Source: JACTOJ01 sp032335695 | GTDB lineage: Bacteria; Bacillota; Clostridia; Clostridiales; Clostridiaceae | DNA: 64,000 nucleotides | NCBI RefSeq assembly: GCF_032335695.1 | Contig: NZ_JACTOJ010000021.1 | Location: 1 to 64,000, forward strand | Direction: 5' to 3' | Shown here: in pieces, positions 33,374-41,149 of the stretch | Layout of the letters: each line of letters starts with the position of its first letter | Numbering within the stretch: position 1 is the first letter of the stretch | Program-made: the position numbers and the translations under genes | Notes under the pieces: generated by a model | Seen by the model: only the letters and a program-made list of their open reading frames with translations | The model's database searches: none | What the model was told of the DNA's origin: nothing

Positions 33374-35218
33374 CTAATTAATATATTTACTTCTTATTGC
33401 TTCTAAATCTGCTTTGTTCAAATCATCAACCACTTCAAGAACACCCATAACTGAATTGTTTTTAACTATAGCAAATGGTATGGACTTTTGTGGTATAAAA
33501 TCAACTTCATTTATTCCTTTTTTGCCTGTAAACGAAGCAACTTCTTTTCTGGTTTCTGTATCTATAATAGAATATTGCCCTTCGGGGTTATTAAATTGGG
33601 TTAAATCAAGAATAACTTTTGTATTAATGTTTATCTGCCCAACTACAATTAGAGGCTTAAGTTCATAACCAATTCCTTTAAAATTAGAAGTTTGAGTATT
33701 ACCTGAAACAGCGGCTTTATTAACCAAAGTAGAGGTTGGAACCTTTGTTATGTCGCTTCCATATATGCTTTGAGAATTTTGAGCTGTGGACCCACTATTT
33801 GTAGAAGAACCGTCATCATTGATAGGTGCGGCACAGCAGCTAGGACCTGTACTTGGTGCTGGAATTGACGGGTCAGCCTTGGAAGTATCCACAGAATTAA
33901 GATTATCTGTTACTTTTATTATACCGCTTATCATTCCCATCCAGCAGCTAAAGTTTATATCCTTATCTCCAGGAGTAAATTCTTTTACAACATTTTCTCC
34001 CTTTTTAAGTTTCATATCAATATTCAGTGATGGGACAATCAGTCCATCATTACAAGAATTAAGTTGCTCACCATTTATTATCCATTTTACAGGTATGCCC
34101 TTTTGGACATAAAATGCATTAGGTGTATATCCGTTGTTGTTGGCTGTCATAGTAATTGTCTGAATACCATCCTTGATAACTGCTTTTTTTATATTAGAGT
34201 CTGTTGCTTTACTTGAATTTCCACCTAATAAGGTTGATGAACTATTAGCGATTGCTTTTACAGGATTAAGGTTATAACCCATGAGGGTAAAACCTCTATT
34301 TCCCATTATGAGCCCAAGAACAATAATTAAAACACCACTGAATTTCAATATACTTTTAGTATAACCTTTACTCAGTAGACCTGATAATGAACCGAAAACT
34401 AACATAAGAGGAACGGTTCCTAAGGAGAAAACAAACATGGACAATGCACCTTTTGCAATGCTTCCTGTTCCAAGAGCATAGAGCTGCATTGTTTGAAGAG
34501 GACCACAGGGCATAAGTCCATTTAAAAGTCCAACAATAAATGAAGAATGTGACTTAGTTTTAACTTTACACATAGCCTTAGGCAAATGTATATGTATTTT
34601 TCTGAAGGCGCTGAAGCCGGCCATGTTTAGTCCCATAATAATCATAAATGCGCCTGCAAATATTTGTAGTCCTGCTTTAGTAGTGATGGAAAGTGAGAAA
34701 ACCGAGCCAAGAGCTCCAATGATGCCTCCAAGAATAGTATAGGAAATAACTCTTCCCGAATTATATAATAGAGCAGGTCTAATAGCTTCAAATTTACTTT
34801 TGCTTTCCTTTGACAGGGTTTGTGAAAGCATAATCCCGCCGCACATTCCCACACAGTGTAAAGATGTAAGAATACCTACTATAAATAGCACTGCATAGGA
34901 AGCATTAGATAGTTTAGAATCCATGTCAAAACCACTGGTTTTAAGACCAAGCAGTATAACAGCTACCGCAGCTACGGCTATACCTATGAAATTTAAATCC
35001 TTAGGCTTTTCAGTTCTGTAACCGGCTTTTTTTATAGCCTCTTTAATCTTGCTAATGTTACACAATTCATCATCATATTCAATTACAGCAGATTGGCTGC
35101 TATAGCTAGCAATGGCATTTGATACACCACTTAGCTTTTTTACAGCCCTTTCAACTCTGTTTTCACAGGATGAACAGGTCATATCGTAAACCTTTATTTT
35201 CTCTCTGCGAATACCCAT
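33374..35218 (-). CDS. HMA - TauE/SafE-like membrane - cupredoxin fusion protein
   Basis: A 614-residue fusion. Residues 1-70 are an HMA domain with DMTCSSCENRVE. Residues 75-315 are six or more helices of the CcdA-related TauE/SafE-like group with SLHCVGMCGGIM and GLMPCGPLQTMQL. Residues 345-430 are an extracytoplasmic cupredoxin-like domain with ligand candidates NSCND, FSCWMGM. A Ser/Thr-rich linker with PSCCAAP leads to a second beta-rich domain (about 500-614). The order suggests metal capture inside, transfer through the Cys-bearing membrane part, and a copper or Cys-rich site outside. Such proteins assist copper-enzyme assembly. It has its own regulon promoter. Confidence 0.85.
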   Translation of the reverse strand: MGIRREKIKVYDMTCSSCENRVERAVKKLSGVSNAIASYSSQSAVIEYDDELCNISKIKEAIKKAGYRTEKPKDLNFIGIAVAAVAVILLGLKTSGFDMDSKLSNASYAVLFIVGILTSLHCVGMCGGIMLSQTLSKESKSKFEAIRPALLYNSGRVISYTILGGIIGALGSVFSLSITTKAGLQIFAGAFMIIMGLNMAGFSAFRKIHIHLPKAMCKVKTKSHSSFIVGLLNGLMPCGPLQTMQLYALGTGSIAKGALSMFVFSLGTVPLMLVFGSLSGLLSKGYTKSILKFSGVLIIVLGLIMGNRGFTLMGYNLNPVKAIANSSSTLLGGNSSKATDSNIKKAVIKDGIQTITMTANNNGYTPNAFYVQKGIPVKWIINGEQLNSCNDGLIVPSLNIDMKLKKGENVVKEFTPGDKDINFSCWMGMISGIIKVTDNLNSVDTSKADPSIPAPSTGPSCCAAPINDDGSSTNSGSTAQNSQSIYGSDITKVPTSTLVNKAAVSGNTQTSNFKGIGYELKPLIVVGQININTKVILDLTQFNNPEGQYSIIDTETRKEVASFTGKKGINEVDFIPQKSIPFAIVKNNSVMGVLEVVDDLNKADLEAIRSKYIN

Positions 35219-35250
35219 AAGATTCCTCCTAAAAAATAATTCATGGGTAT

Positions 35251-35283
35251 ATTATATAAATTTTATATGATGATTTTATGAAG
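35251..35283 (-). promoter_or_regulatory. 11-bp direct-repeat promoter, site 11 (HMA-TauE-cupredoxin)
   Basis: On the minus strand CTTCATAAAAT (35283-35273) and CATCATATAAA (35272-35262), a 5-nt gap, then consensus TATAAT (35256-35251). Confidence 0.75.
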
Positions 35284-35322
35284 ATAAAATATAGATTCAA
35301 TAATTATTTTTGATGAAAGTAT

Positions 35323-36714
35323 CTATATACTTGGCAGCTCAATTGTAAATGCTGTTCCTTTATTTACTTTACTTTCAACAAATATTTTACCTCCGTGGGC
35401 TTCTACAAAGGATTTGGTTATGGTAAGACCTATACCTGAACCACCAGTATCTTTACTGCGGGACAGATCACTTCTATAAAAACGTTCAAAAATATAAGGT
35501 AAGTCTTTTTCAGGTATGCCAATACCGTTATCAATAACCTTAATTATGAGTTTCTGTTTCTCTTTTAGTAATATAACCTCTGCTAATCCATTTGGCTTTA
35601 AGCTTTTGTAGGAGTTTGATAGAAGGTTAGTCATTATTTGCTTAAATTTATCTTTATCCATATTTGCAAATATATTTGGAGCAATATTGCTGTTTAATCT
35701 ATAATGCGCTTTGATGTACATGGGCCTAAACGTATCAATAAGTTTTTCGAGCTCATCTGAAATATCAAACTCTGTCCTATTTAAATTAACATTACTTTGC
35801 TCTAACTTGTGGAGATTGCGGAGATTATCAACCATTTTAGTCAGTCTTTCAATTTCTTCATAAAAAACTTCAAATCTTTCATGGGTAGGCTCCCAAACAC
35901 CATCCATGAAGGCTTCAATATGAGTCTTGAGTGTTGTAAGAGGCGTTCTAAGTTCATGAGCCATATCGGAGGATAGCCTTTTCCTAAGCATATCCTGCTT
36001 GTTTAAACTTTCAGCTAAGTAGTTTATAGAATTAGAGAGTTGAGATATTTCCTTAGTATTTGAATTTGTGTTAACTCGGACATTTAGATTCCCATCTCTC
36101 ATTTTGTTTGCTGTTTCAGTTATTTTAACTAAAGGCTTTGAAAATTGCCTAGAAAATATGATACTGATTATCAAACCGAACAGAAGAGCTGCGAGGGCTG
36201 ACAAAATGAGTGATTGATTCAATGTTCTAATAAAGGTAATGGAACCAGAAGTCATATAGGAGGTCCCATAATAACCTATAATGACTTTCCCTATATTTTC
36301 ATTATTTATAATTAGTGGGTATTTATTTTCAGTATATTCGCCTGGGTTAATACCAGAAAAATTGTGCATCATTGAGCTCATCATATTTCCCATCATATTT
36401 TTGTCCTGTAAATAATCACTACCAGAAGAATACACTGTTTTGCCAGTACTGTCTTGTATTTCTACATATAGTAGCTGCATCTGAGCATATCTTTGTATTT
36501 CATCAGTGTTAATTGTTAAAAGACTATTGCCGTTTTTGTATAAATCTTCTATAAGATTTATAATGTTATTTATTTTTACTTTATGCTCATCTACTAAATA
36601 TTTATTAAATTCTCTACCTACTTCATAATTTGATATAAAACTTGTTAAAATAATTGAAGTTAAAATTGTTAAAAGAAAGCCAATAGACAGTTTCTTTGTT
36701 AAAGATATTTTCAT
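35323..36714 (-). CDS. Sensor histidine kinase (second two-component system)
   Basis: A 463-residue kinase. It has two membrane helices (about 12-30 and 170-192) around an extracytoplasmic domain with a Met-rich run (NMMGNMMSSMMHNFSG near 110-125), then HAMP, HisKA SDMAHELRTPLT, N box LLSNSYKSL, and G boxes DNGIGIPEKD and GSGIGLTI. The Met/His-rich sensor loop may bind Cu(I), which would make this a metal-sensing kinase. It overlaps the end of a response regulator gene that has an internal stop, so its phospho-transfer partner may be missing or be the regulator at 18091. Confidence 0.9.
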   Translation of the reverse strand: MKISLTKKLSIGFLLTILTSIILTSFISNYEVGREFNKYLVDEHKVKINNIINLIEDLYKNGNSLLTINTDEIQRYAQMQLLYVEIQDSTGKTVYSSGSDYLQDKNMMGNMMSSMMHNFSGINPGEYTENKYPLIINNENIGKVIIGYYGTSYMTSGSITFIRTLNQSLILSALAALLFGLIISIIFSRQFSKPLVKITETANKMRDGNLNVRVNTNSNTKEISQLSNSINYLAESLNKQDMLRKRLSSDMAHELRTPLTTLKTHIEAFMDGVWEPTHERFEVFYEEIERLTKMVDNLRNLHKLEQSNVNLNRTEFDISDELEKLIDTFRPMYIKAHYRLNSNIAPNIFANMDKDKFKQIMTNLLSNSYKSLKPNGLAEVILLKEKQKLIIKVIDNGIGIPEKDLPYIFERFYRSDLSRSKDTGGSGIGLTITKSFVEAHGGKIFVESKVNKGTAFTIELPSI

Positions 36715-37427
36715 TTTTTTACCTCATCTGAGCTTGACATGAATTTATACCCAGCTCCATAAATGGTTATTAAGTAAATTGGATGTTTGGGGTCGCTTTC
36801 AATTTTTTGACGAATATTTTTTATGTAGGTATCTACTGTTCTATCGAAACCTTCATAATTCATGCCAAAAGCTTTTTCAACTAGCTGTTCACGTGTTAAT
36901 ACTTGACTTGGATTTGAGAGCATAATCTTTAATACTTTAAACTCATTTGATGTTAGACTAACAATTTGTCCCTGTTTTTTCACAAGCATTTTTTTAATGT
37001 CAACTTCTAAATCTCCACCATTAAAGGTTAGGATATCCGCAAGTGGAGACATATCTCTGTAGGATCTTCTAAGTAAGGCCCTTATCCTTACCAAGAGCTC
37101 ACGTACACTAAAGGGTTTGGTTAGATAATCATCAGCACCTATTGATATTCCCTCAATCTTTTCTTCTTCATCAACCTTTGCAGTAAGCATAATTATAGGT
37201 ACCTCGGAACCAGACCTTATTCTGCGGCAAACTTCTTCTCCAGACATCTTAGGGAGCATAAGATCTAAAACAATAAGATGAATTTCCTGTTTATTAAATA
37301 TTCAGATTGCTTCTTCTCCATCAGATGCAGTAGCAATCTGAAAATTTTCTTTTTTTAAGTATGCACTTACCACATCTAGAATATTCTGCTCATCATCAGC
37401 AACAAGTATTTTAAAGTAGTTATTCAT
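36711..37427 (-). pseudogene. OmpR-family response regulator interrupted by an in-frame TGA
   Basis: The full frame runs from ATG 37427 to 36711 (238 codons before the stop) with one internal TGA at 37304-37302, after SDGEEAI and before IFNKQEIHLIVLDLMLPK. Everything else is intact: ADDEQN, the phospho-acceptor Asp in LVLDLMLP-like context, LTKPFS, and a winged-helix domain with GFDRTVDTYIKNIRQKI. That recognition helix is nearly identical to the one in the regulator at 18091. The downstream start (ATG 37259) would give only a receiver fragment plus the DNA-binding domain. A recent nonsense mutation, sequencing error or readthrough are all possible. Confidence 0.8.
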
Positions 37428-37540
37428 AATCCCACTCACCCTTCAATAGCTAAATTTATTATTAATTATAATTCAAAGTAAATTAAAAACATAGGGAGAA
37501 GAATCTATCTATGGAATTAATTCTTGTAAATAGAAACTTT

Positions 37541-37573
37541 CTTCATACTATCTTCAAAAGAATGCTATAAAAT
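37541..37573 (+). promoter_or_regulatory. 11-bp direct-repeat promoter, site 12 (chemoreceptor)
   Basis: CTTCATACTAT (37541-37551) and CTTCAAAAGAA (37552-37562), a 5-nt gap, then TAAAAT (37568-37573). The start codon is 29 nt beyond the -10. Confidence 0.7.
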
Positions 37574-37601
37574 ATATGATAGTTAATTTGGAGGTAATAA
37601 A

Positions 37602-39314
37602 ATGAAATTATTTAAAAATTTAAGAATTGCACAAAAACTTATAAGTTGCTTTTTAATTATTTCTGTTATAATGGCTACTGTGGGCATTATAGGAATAATA
37701 CAAATTAAAAAAATGGATAAAAACTCTAATTCTATGTATGAAGATAATTTGCTTCATGTAAGTAAAATAGATAGCCTAAAAGAAAACTTTCTCCAAATCC
37801 ATTCCGACTTAATATCACTTTTAACTACTACTGATTCTACACAGAAAAAACAATTAGAAGAGGAGATTAATAAGTTGACTGAAGAAGATATGTCTTTGTC
37901 AGAAGAATTTAAAAATACTACTGGAACAGGAGAAGAAAAGAATTTATTAGCTGATTTCAATAAAAATCATGAAGGGTATATGATGGCGCGCAAAAATTTT
38001 ATGGATTTGATAGATTTAAACAAATATGATGAAGCAAAAATATATTTTCCAATGATACTAGAGGCTAGGCAAAAAACTTTTAATAGCATTAATAATCTAG
38101 TTAGTTTAAATATGAAGGAGGCGCAAGAAGCTAATAAAAAAAATAATTCAATATCAAAAGAAGCATTCAATACTATGATCATAATTGTAATTCTTGGTTT
38201 TATAATAGCTATAATTTTAGGAATTTTAATTTCTGAAGCATTATCAAAGGGAATTAATAAGGTTGTAAAATTTGCAGATGTTGTTGCAAAGGGGGATTTA
38301 ACAAAACGAATTGAGGTTTATGGAAATGATGAAATCGGAAAACTTTCTGAAGCTTTAAATCGAGCAGTTGAAAATACTCGTGATTTAATATCTGCAATTA
38401 TATCAAGTGTGAATAATGTAAATAGTTCCAGCGAACAGATTTCGGAATCTTTAGAGGAGATTACGGCTAAGATGATGAGTATTAATGCTGCAACAAAGGA
38501 AATAGCATCTGGAACTGAGGGCTTAAGCGTAACATCGCAAGAAGTTAATTCATCAATACAGGAAATAACTGCAAATTCCACGGTTCTGTCGGCCAAGGCT
38601 GAGGATGGAGATAAAGCTTCAAATAGTATAGAAATACGTGCAACTAAAATTAAAGATAAAGCCCTTAAAGCCATTGACATATCAAAGAAAATATACGAAG
38701 AAAAACAATCAAACATCCTAAAAGCAGTAGAAGATGGGAAGGTAGTTGAGAAAATTAGTATTTTGACTGATTCTATAGCTAGTATAGCTTCACAAACAAA
38801 TCTTTTGGCATTGAATGCAGCTATAGAATCAGCAAGAGCAGGAGATGCTGGAAAAGGTTTTGCTGTGGTTGCAGATGAGATACGTAAGCTTGCTGAGCAG
38901 GCAGAGAGTAATGTTTTAAATATACAAAGAGTGATAACTCAAGTTAAGGGAGCCTTTTATAATTTATCTAAAAATACCGAAGAAATACTTGAATTCATAG
39001 ATTATAATGTAAACCCAGATTATGAAATATTCCTAGAAACTGCTGAAAAATATGAGCAGGATGCGGAGCTTATAAAAACTATGTCACGGGAAATTTCTAG
39101 TGGTGTATTACAGATATTAAATTCAATAGAACAAACAAATATTTCTGTTGGGAATGTATCAACTACAGCACAAAAATCAGCTTCAAATACGGAAGGCATT
39201 TTAAATAGCGTGAATGAAACAGATATTGCTATAGAAGAATTGGCTAAATATGCCCAAAAGCAGACTGTATTAGCAGATGAATTGAGCAGTATGATAAAGC
39301 AATTCAAAATTTAG
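37602..39314 (+). CDS. Methyl-accepting chemotaxis protein
   Basis: A 570-residue chemoreceptor. Helix 1 (about 12-35) and helix 2 (about 190-212) flank a four-helix-bundle sensor domain; a HAMP domain and a long signalling domain follow. The conserved hairpin tip reads QTNLLALNAAIESARAGDAGKGFAVVADEIRKLAEQ in overlapping parts such as NAAIESARAGDAG. It has a regulon promoter and is near the second kinase, so the cell may couple movement to the same stimulus as the redox genes. ATG 37602 follows TTGGAGG. Confidence 0.92.
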   Translation: MKLFKNLRIAQKLISCFLIISVIMATVGIIGIIQIKKMDKNSNSMYEDNLLHVSKIDSLKENFLQIHSDLISLLTTTDSTQKKQLEEEINKLTEEDMSLSEEFKNTTGTGEEKNLLADFNKNHEGYMMARKNFMDLIDLNKYDEAKIYFPMILEARQKTFNSINNLVSLNMKEAQEANKKNNSISKEAFNTMIIIVILGFIIAIILGILISEALSKGINKVVKFADVVAKGDLTKRIEVYGNDEIGKLSEALNRAVENTRDLISAIISSVNNVNSSSEQISESLEEITAKMMSINAATKEIASGTEGLSVTSQEVNSSIQEITANSTVLSAKAEDGDKASNSIEIRATKIKDKALKAIDISKKIYEEKQSNILKAVEDGKVVEKISILTDSIASIASQTNLLALNAAIESARAGDAGKGFAVVADEIRKLAEQAESNVLNIQRVITQVKGAFYNLSKNTEEILEFIDYNVNPDYEIFLETAEKYEQDAELIKTMSREISSGVLQILNSIEQTNISVGNVSTTAQKSASNTEGILNSVNETDIAIEELAKYAQKQTVLADELSSMIKQFKI

Positions 39315-39367
39315 TAAATTGAAGGTTGGTTTATTATATACATATTAGCATATGAGGAGGCGATTTT

Positions 39368-39560
39368 ATGATAAAAGTATGTAAGTGCATATTGCTATGA
39401 TAAATTAACATCCGCAGTATCTGAAAACAATATTCAGTATATAGCTTAAGAATGTTTGGAAAGATGTGAGTGTTGCCATAGCAAGGTTTTTGTGAAGATG
39501 GAAGAAGAGTTTATCTATGATGATAGCATAGAAAATTTGATTATAAAACTTAAAGCTTAA
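39368..39560 (+). pseudogene. Decayed small CxxC protein gene (possibly DUF1450-like)
   Basis: An ATG behind GAGGAGG begins MIKVCKCIL, then the frame shifts. The other frame continues LTSAVSENNIQYIA, a TAA, ECLERCECCHSKVFVKMEEEF and DDSIENLIIKLKA to a stop at 39558-39560. The Cys pattern and small size recall DUF1450 (YuzB) proteins. One frameshift and one stop make it a pseudogene unless the assembly is wrong. Confidence 0.5.
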
Positions 39561-39770
39561 CACCAAAGGCCAAATTATTATTAGTAGTATTAATATTTAT
39601 TTTCGGATTGTAAATTTTGTACGAGATACATTGGATATTAGTTTATATATAATAAAGGAATATATGTTGAGATAAGATTTCATATAATGATAACAGCAAA
39701 ATTAATAGATGGTCTGAGATAATTTTTAGATACATTAAGTATATAATTTAGTAAATTAGGAGGTATTTAT

Positions 39771-39902
39771 ATGGAAATTGTAATAGCAATTATTATTGTA
39801 GGTTCTGCAGGCAGTCTATTTTTGAAGAATTTTAAAAAAGCAAAAAATGGAGACTGTGGCTGTGGTAAATGTGATATAAAGAAGAGGAAACTGAACAGAT
39901 AA
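39771..39902 (+). CDS. FeoB-associated-type Cys-rich small membrane protein
   Basis: A 43-residue protein: one membrane helix (EIVIAIIIVGSAGSLFL), a Lys-rich stretch and a Cys cluster (GDCGCGKCD). ATG 39771 has TTAGGAGG 8 nt upstream. This layout is that of the short Cys-rich proteins usually encoded after feoB in Firmicutes, but no feo gene is in the window. It is too short for ordinary gene calls but well supported by the ribosome site, the terminator and the sequence. Confidence 0.75.
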   Translation: MEIVIAIIIVGSAGSLFLKNFKKAKNGDCGCGKCDIKKRKLNR

Positions 39903-39912
39903 AATATTTAAT

Positions 39913-39938
39913 AAAAAACCGGTTTATACCGGTTTTTT
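39913..39938. terminator. Bidirectional terminator between convergent genes
   Basis: AAAAAACCGG and CCGGTTTTTT form a perfect 10-bp stem with a 6-nt loop, giving a T-run on both strands. It ends the small Cys-rich gene and overlaps the stop region of the minus-strand gene at 39937. Confidence 0.85.
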
Positions 39939-40419
39939 ACTGCATACTTGACATATTGCTGAAAATTTCAGGATTAACCATACCGAAAATCATAGCAACG
40001 TGAGCAACTACAAGAAATCCTCCTACTAGTATAAAGTGTGTTTTCATCTTTTCATCATCAGATTTATTTTTGAATATTAAACCTAATTCTAACAACGCTA
40101 ATGGTAATAGAAAAAAAACGCCACTTAAATAGAACCCGACTGCGACTACATCTACCCATGTATGCCAACCACTTGTTTGAGTTAATGGTATTACTGCTGT
40201 TGTAAAAAGATAAATGAAAATTACAGTAAAATAAAAACCGTCGAAAATGGCAACGACTTTGTTCAAAGTTCGAATACCACCACTCTTTATCCTGTTAAAT
40301 ATGATAAAGAACTCTGTTATTGTAAGAGTCTCAGCACATATTACAGGAACGGCCATAAAAATAATCAGATTCCAAGGCTGATTATCAGTTAATAATGACA
40401 TGTAATGAGTCATATTCAT
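39937..40419 (-). CDS. Unassigned small polytopic membrane protein
   Basis: A 160-residue protein with about five hydrophobic segments. Conserved-looking polar residues inside or near helices include MTHYM at the start, CAETLTITEFF, GWHTWVD near 85 and THFILVGGFLVVAHVAMIFGM near 130-150. Several His and Met residues on helices could bind heme or metal, but no family is recognised. ATG 40419 is chosen because TTTGGAGG ends 8 nt before it; the TTG at 40434 is part of that site. It has a regulon promoter. Confidence 0.75.
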   Translation of the reverse strand: MNMTHYMSLLTDNQPWNLIIFMAVPVICAETLTITEFFIIFNRIKSGGIRTLNKVVAIFDGFYFTVIFIYLFTTAVIPLTQTSGWHTWVDVVAVGFYLSGVFFLLPLALLELGLIFKNKSDDEKMKTHFILVGGFLVVAHVAMIFGMVNPEIFSNMSSMQ

Positions 40420-40450
40420 AATAATTTCCTCCAAATAACTTTATACCCAA

Positions 40451-40483
40451 ATAATAACAAGAAAATGTGAAGATATTATGAAG
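40451..40483 (-). promoter_or_regulatory. 11-bp direct-repeat promoter, site 13 (small polytopic protein)
   Basis: On the minus strand CTTCATAATAT (40483-40473) and CTTCACATTTT (40472-40462), a 5-nt gap, then TATTAT (40456-40451). It is the last copy seen going rightward. Confidence 0.75.
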
Positions 40484-41149
40484 TTTTGCAGAAAGATAAA
40501 TATAAGATATAAATTGATAAAAAGAAAAATTAAGTATTGCTGAGTGCTTTTTATACCAAAGGTGGGAGAGTGGCTATTTTAATTAATTTCAATCTATGAT
40601 AATTATAGATATAAGATTTTTCCGCATGCAGTACTTTGCTAAAGCCTTTTTCAAATTCGTCAATATTGGAATTAAAATTGGGCATAAGTTATGTTTTACA
40701 ATAGTAATTATCGAATCATTTGTACTTGGAGATAATGAAAAAGAATCAGTAAGTTCTTTTAAGATTTCGTATGTAGAAACTATTATAGTGTTATTATATT
40801 TTAGCTTTTTTTGCATAAAAGTATTACTTGATTTGAGGATACCTATTAATATATGCAGTTTTAATCACTTAAAATGTTCCTTCTTTATGGATGTGACAAT
40901 TACTAAGAATAAAAGTATTATTTAAGCCTGCGTATTGTATATAGATGAAAGCTATTATATATTTATAGTATAGAAAAATCAATATTAATTGTTTTGCTTT
41001 ATTAAAGGTATAGGTAATTATTAATACTAGTGTTTTCGAAAAAGCTAAGCATCATCATGTGGTTTTGTTAAAATAAATTTAATAAAACCTTAAACACCAG
41101 GATTTATACTATGATATCAGGTTTTATGAAAATAAAAATAGGTACTTAG
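40484..41149. other. Stretch without a supported gene
   Basis: Overlapping open frames occur on both strands (about 40590-40925) but neither has a ribosome site or a recognisable domain. The minus-strand frame (containing STYEILKELTDSFSLSPS) is the more protein-like and could be an old remnant. From 40930 to 41149 nothing is recognisable. The truncated topB begins abruptly at 41150. Confidence 0.4.

Noticed and set aside
40589..40925. Two overlapping open frames on opposite strands as genes
   Set aside because: Neither has a ribosome site, a promoter or a recognisable domain, and they overlap. At most one is an old remnant.
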